Shown here in pieces: positions 7,018-9,752 of a stretch of 9,752 nucleotides of DNA. The notes beneath the pieces were generated by a model. It ran no database searches. It was given only the letters and a program-made list of their open reading frames with translations, and had not been told where the DNA came from. The stretch is taken from NCBI GenBank assembly GCA_007131625.1, contig SLQC01000289.1, positions 1 to 9,752 of the forward strand, given 5' to 3'. The stretch comes from Balneolales bacterium (GTDB taxonomy: Bacteria > Bacteroidota > Rhodothermia > Balneolales > Natronogracilivirgulaceae). The translations under genes were made by a program, and so were the position numbers. Position 1 is the first letter of the stretch. The number at the start of each line of letters is the position of its first letter.

Positions 7018-7042
7018 TAAATTTATCAATAAAATTACTGAT

Positions 7043-7141
7043 ATGAAACAGAATCGACTGGAACAAGCACACCATGCCCGAACAGCCGGAGTGATATTTC
7101 TACACGAAAAAACCATCCTCCTCACACCGAATTGTGTATGA
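7043..7141 (+). other. Doubtful small ORF, 32 codons, weak Nudix-like look
   Basis: ATG at 7043 opens a 32-residue frame (MKQNRLEQAHHARTAGVIFL and HEKTILLTPNCV) that stops at 7141. The segment AGVIFLHEKTILL resembles the first beta hairpin of Nudix hydrolases, where an AGV-x-G-x-ILL pattern is common, but no Nudix box follows in any frame. There is no ribosome binding site. It may be a chance frame or a short leftover of a deleted gene. Confidence 0.15.
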
Positions 7142-7334
7142 TATGATGTCATTACAAAAGTTTGATTCCTTCAACAAGTCAGAATCGGTCACATTGAGCA
7201 TTTACGGTATAGTCTACGCTTGTGCGTCAAAGAGGATTGTCATGAATGTTTCATCTTGACGGCTGGTGCCGTATCTTTTGCAGATTCGACAAACAAATCT
7301 TACAACATTACGTTTTATCAGATTTTTTCACTTT

Positions 7335-9362
7335 ATGGGCAAAAGAACCCTTGTTACATCCGCACTACCTTATGCAAACGGCCCAATTCATCTGGGCCAT
7401 CTTGCCGGAGCCTATCTCCCCGCAGACTTTTATGTTCGATACAAACGAATGCGCAGCGAAGATGTCATATTTATTTGCGGATCTGATGAACATGGTGTCC
7501 CCATCACCATTGCCGCCGATAAAGAGGGAATCAATCCGCAAGAAATCGTCGACCGGTTTCACGAATTGAACAAAAAAACGTTTGAAGAATTTGGTATCTC
7601 TTTTGACTATTTCGGACGAACAAGTTCCCCTGAGCATCACAAAACGTCTCAGGACTTTTTCAAGGTATTGAATGACAAAGGGGTCTTCAAAAAAAAAGCT
7701 GAAACACAGTTATATGACGTGAAAGCCGGAATGTTCCTGCCGGACCGGTATGTGAAGGGGACTTGTCCACACTGCAGTTATGCCGAAGCTTTTGGTGACC
7801 AGTGTGAAAAATGCGGCACCTCCCTCTCACCATCCGACCTCATCGAACCACGGAGCATGGTGACCGGTGAAAAACCGATCTACAGGGAAACCGAACAATG
7901 GTTTCTTCCGCTCGGCGATTTCCAGGAAAAACTGCAAACCTGGCTCGATACAACTGAAAACTGGAAACCCAATGTCGTGGGCCAGGTCAAAAGCTGGCTT
8001 ACACTAGGACTTGGCGACCGGGCGGTAACAAGAGACCTCACCTGGGGTGTACCGGTCCCGCTGGAAAACACCGAAGGAAAGGTTCTCTACGTTTGGTTTG
8101 ACGCACCGATCGGATACATCTCGGCCACCAAGGAGTGGGCGCAGCTAAAAGGGGATCCCGATCTTTGGCAGAAATATTGGCGCGACGAGGAATCCGACCT
8201 CATCCATTTTATCGGAAAAGACAATATTGTTTTTCACTGTATCATGTTCCCCGTCGTGCTGATGTCATACGGCGGATATGTACTGCCGAAGAATGTCCCG
8301 GCCAACGAATTCCTTAATCTGGAGGGTCATAAACTCTCCACATCCCGGGGCTGGGCAGTCTGGCTGCATGAATACCTGGAAGAATTTGAACCCGATCTGC
8401 TTCGTTATGTTCTGGGTACTGGCTTGCCTGAAACCAAGGACGCCGATTTTTCATGGAAATATTTTCAGGACCATGTCAACGGTGAGCTGGCCGACATCCT
8501 TGGCAATTTCGTTTACCGCACGATTTCATTCACACATCGCTATTACGACGGGAAAGTCCCCGCAGCTTCTGACTTCACCGACCAGGACCGCAAAGTTCTG
8601 GGTGAAATCACGCGGCTGAAAAATGAGGTGGAATCCTGCTATGAAAAATTCCTGTTTCGAGAAGCCATTCAGAAAAGCATGAGCCTCGCACGTGCCGGCA
8701 ACAAATATTTCACGGAAATGGAGCCCTGGCATCTGCGTAAAAGTGACGTCAGCCGGTGCGGTACCGTTCTGAATACCTGCTGCCAGATTACTGCAGCGTT
8801 ATCCATTTTATTTGATCCGATCACACCGGACGCCTGCAAGAAGCTTCGTTCGTATCTGCATATTGAAAAAGCCGGATGGCAGGATATCAATGAACAGACA
8901 CTGGCGCCCGGACATTCGGTCGAAAAGGGTGAAATTCTTTTTGTGAAACTGGATGATGAGGTTATCGAAGCCCAACGCAATAAACTGGAAGAACAGAGCC
9001 GGCAGCAGGAAGAGGTAACGCAGCAACCCGATCCGATCAAAAATACGATTACCTTCGAAGATTTCAACAAGCTTGATCTTCGAGTGGGCGAGATCCTGTC
9101 TGCCGAGCCAATCCCCAAATCCGATAAACTTATCAAAGTCACCGTCGATATCGGTGTCGAAAAGCGTACTATAATGGCAGGAATTGCCAAGCATATAAAT
9201 CCCAAAGAACTTTCGGGTAAAAAGGTCACTGTAGTAGCTAATTTAAAACCCCGTAAAATGATGGGGATTCCGAGCGAAGGAATGATTCTGATGGCGGAAA
9301 CGCCCGACGGTCAACTGAAATTCCTTTCAGCTGATGCAGTAAACGGTAGCGTGATAACTTGA
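7335..9362 (+). CDS. metG: Methionyl-tRNA synthetase with C-terminal tRNA-binding domain
   Basis: Cytosolic class I aminoacyl-tRNA synthetase that charges tRNA(Met) using ATP, needed for both initiation and elongation. The 675 residues fit the long, dimeric bacterial form. ATG 7335 begins the catalytic core directly (MGKRTLVTSALPYANGPIHL). The HIGH motif is HLGH at 19-22. The zinc-binding knuckle has Cys 144, 147, 157 and 160 (CPHC and CEKC), matching the four-cysteine type of the E. coli enzyme. The KMSKS loop is the variant KLSTS at 333-337, within HKLSTSRGWAVW. A helical anticodon-binding domain follows, then a charged linker (about 550-570), then an OB-fold tRNA-binding domain (572-675) starting ITFEDFNKLDLRVGEI and containing NLKPRKMMGIPSEGM. 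The frame is open upstream to 7266, but those residues match nothing in the family. There is no Shine-Dalgarno. A glycosidase gene starts 37 bases downstream. Confidence 0.97.
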   Translation: MGKRTLVTSALPYANGPIHLGHLAGAYLPADFYVRYKRMRSEDVIFICGSDEHGVPITIAADKEGINPQEIVDRFHELNKKTFEEFGISFDYFGRTSSPEHHKTSQDFFKVLNDKGVFKKKAETQLYDVKAGMFLPDRYVKGTCPHCSYAEAFGDQCEKCGTSLSPSDLIEPRSMVTGEKPIYRETEQWFLPLGDFQEKLQTWLDTTENWKPNVVGQVKSWLTLGLGDRAVTRDLTWGVPVPLENTEGKVLYVWFDAPIGYISATKEWAQLKGDPDLWQKYWRDEESDLIHFIGKDNIVFHCIMFPVVLMSYGGYVLPKNVPANEFLNLEGHKLSTSRGWAVWLHEYLEEFEPDLLRYVLGTGLPETKDADFSWKYFQDHVNGELADILGNFVYRTISFTHRYYDGKVPAASDFTDQDRKVLGEITRLKNEVESCYEKFLFREAIQKSMSLARAGNKYFTEMEPWHLRKSDVSRCGTVLNTCCQITAALSILFDPITPDACKKLRSYLHIEKAGWQDINEQTLAPGHSVEKGEILFVKLDDEVIEAQRNKLEEQSRQQEEVTQQPDPIKNTITFEDFNKLDLRVGEILSAEPIPKSDKLIKVTVDIGVEKRTIMAGIAKHINPKELSGKKVTVVANLKPRKMMGIPSEGMILMAETPDGQLKFLSADAVNGSVIT

Positions 9363-9384
9363 ACCAATCGTCTATTTGACACAG

Positions 9385-9390
9385 CAGGAG
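9385..9390 (+). promoter_or_regulatory. Ribosome binding site fixing a TTG start
   Basis: CAGGAG sits nine bases ahead of TTG 9400. It is the clearest Shine-Dalgarno in the window and is the main reason for starting the following gene at a non-ATG codon; the first in-frame ATG lies about 50 codons inside the domain. Confidence 0.65.
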
Positions 9391-9399
9391 TAACGAAAA

Positions 9400-9752
9400 T
9401 TGTATCGTAACGGAGACCGGCTTGCCGGCAGCATCATACAGAACTCCCCGGCCTGGGGTGCACGACAAGAATCTGAATATTGTCTGTTTCGCCTATATTG
9501 TCCAAAAGCAGACTGCATCGAGCTGGTCCTTTTCGACTATTACGAACAAGATAATGGCGTACATCACTCCATGGAGCCACTGGGCGACGGGAGTTGGCAT
9601 CTGAAACTTCCCGGCCGGCATACCGGTAAATATTATGCTTTCAAGGTGAAGCTTCCGGATGACGAAGAATTACTGCATACCACGGAGTTGCTGGCCGATC
9701 CCTGGTCGAGGCATGTGACTACTACAAATTATTACCGACAACGGGCTCGAAG
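9400..9752 (+). CDS. GH13 pullulanase/debranching-type glycosidase, 5' part only
   Basis: The first 117 codons of a gene that leaves the window. The protein begins LYRNGDRLAGSIIQNSPAWG (first codon TTG, read as Met) and continues with YCLFRLYCPKADCIELVLFD, DGSWHLKLPGRHTGKYYAF, and ADPWSRHVTTTNYYRQ. This is the layout of the N-terminal beta-sandwich (CBM48/E-set) of GH13 enzymes. The pattern of strands ending F-R-x-(W/Y)-x-P-x-A, then a G-x-W-x-x-x-(L/V)-PG turn, then G-x-Y-Y-x-(F/Y), then a DP(Y/W)-(A/S)-(K/R)-x-V anchor is typical of type I pullulanases, which cleave alpha-1,6 branches in glycogen or pullulan. No export signal is seen, suggesting a cytosolic enzyme in glycogen turnover. The catalytic barrel is outside the window, so the exact specificity is unknown. 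It may be co-transcribed with metG, 37 bases upstream. Confidence 0.7.
   Translation, partial: MYRNGDRLAGSIIQNSPAWGARQESEYCLFRLYCPKADCIELVLFDYYEQDNGVHHSMEPLGDGSWHLKLPGRHTGKYYAFKVKLPDDEELLHTTELLADPWSRHVTTTNYYRQRAR

Larger units (their letters stand above)
6863..7334. promoter_or_regulatory. AT-rich divergent intergenic region between nusG-like gene and metG
   Basis: About 470 bases without a convincing gene, presumably holding the divergent promoters of the NusG-like gene (minus) and metG (plus). It contains a perfect 11-bp tandem duplication (6948-6969), a short inverted repeat (7003-7017) in its most AT-rich part, and a doubtful 32-codon ORF (7043-7141). I saw no tRNA, T-box leader, riboswitch or clear terminator. 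Candidate promoter hexamers are poorly spaced, so no promoter is called. Confidence 0.4.

Noticed and set aside
7256..7284. TTGACG as a -35 promoter element for metG
   Set aside because: No acceptable -10 hexamer lies 16-18 bases downstream; TATCTTTTG comes too close and deviates from the bacteroidete TAnnTTTG pattern.
7266..7334. Upstream start of metG
   Set aside because: The added 23 residues have no place in the family, whose catalytic core begins within a few residues of ATG 7335.
7142..7334. T-box or other leader RNA ahead of metG
   Set aside because: No T-box sequence, specifier stem or terminator/antiterminator pair could be recognised; such leaders are mainly a Firmicutes trait.
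8669..9229. Long minus-strand frame inside metG
   Set aside because: It is fully antisense to the conserved C-terminal half of metG and its translation shows no recognisable domain.

Overview
The window most likely comes from a member of the Bacteroidota/Balneolota/Rhodothermota group. Three things point there: a DUF4835 (PorD-like) secreted protein, a recognisable type IX secretion (T9SS) C-terminal sorting motif of the NYPNPFNP type in a gene remnant, and two signal-peptide-bearing outer-membrane barrel proteins in tandem. Most starts lack a Shine-Dalgarno sequence, which is common in that group. Base composition looks moderate and even, and nothing in the coding regions looks like a recent mobile insertion.

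Left part (1-2600): the 3' part of a protein-L-isoaspartate O-methyltransferase gene (pcm) is followed after 23 bases by a standalone multi-pass membrane protein of the MprF-flippase/UPF0104 type. That gene converges on a minus-strand DUF4835 gene, and the two stop codons share one TTAA. The 5' region of the DUF4835 gene carries a short 9-bp tandem repeat.

Middle (2600-6000): a PorV/FadL-like outer-membrane barrel gene is followed, across a 17-unit degenerate 9-bp tandem repeat, by a 722-residue protein. This joins a signal peptide and two helix-hairpin-helix (ComEA-like) motifs to a long predicted beta-barrel. The two genes look like an outer-membrane pair, and the HhH part suggests contact with DNA in the periplasm; that function is inferred.

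Right part (6000-9752): on the minus strand lies a dead gene made of a purple-acid-phosphatase-like metallophosphoesterase fragment joined, out of frame, to a truncated T9SS sorting domain. Just upstream of it on the same strand is an intact NusG paralog of the UpxY/RfaH-like kind, without the polysaccharide operon such regulators usually lead. A 470-base AT-rich intergenic region follows, with a perfect 11-bp tandem duplication, a small inverted repeat and one doubtful small ORF. Then come methionyl-tRNA synthetase (metG, with C-terminal tRNA-binding domain) and the TTG-initiated 5' end of a GH13 pullulanase/debranching-type glycosidase gene that runs off the window.

No rRNA, tRNA, CRISPR array, insertion sequence or convincing intrinsic terminator was seen. 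The strongest candidates for novelty are the HhH-barrel/PorV-like pair, the 9-bp repeat arrays, and the NusG paralog beside a decayed T9SS cargo gene.
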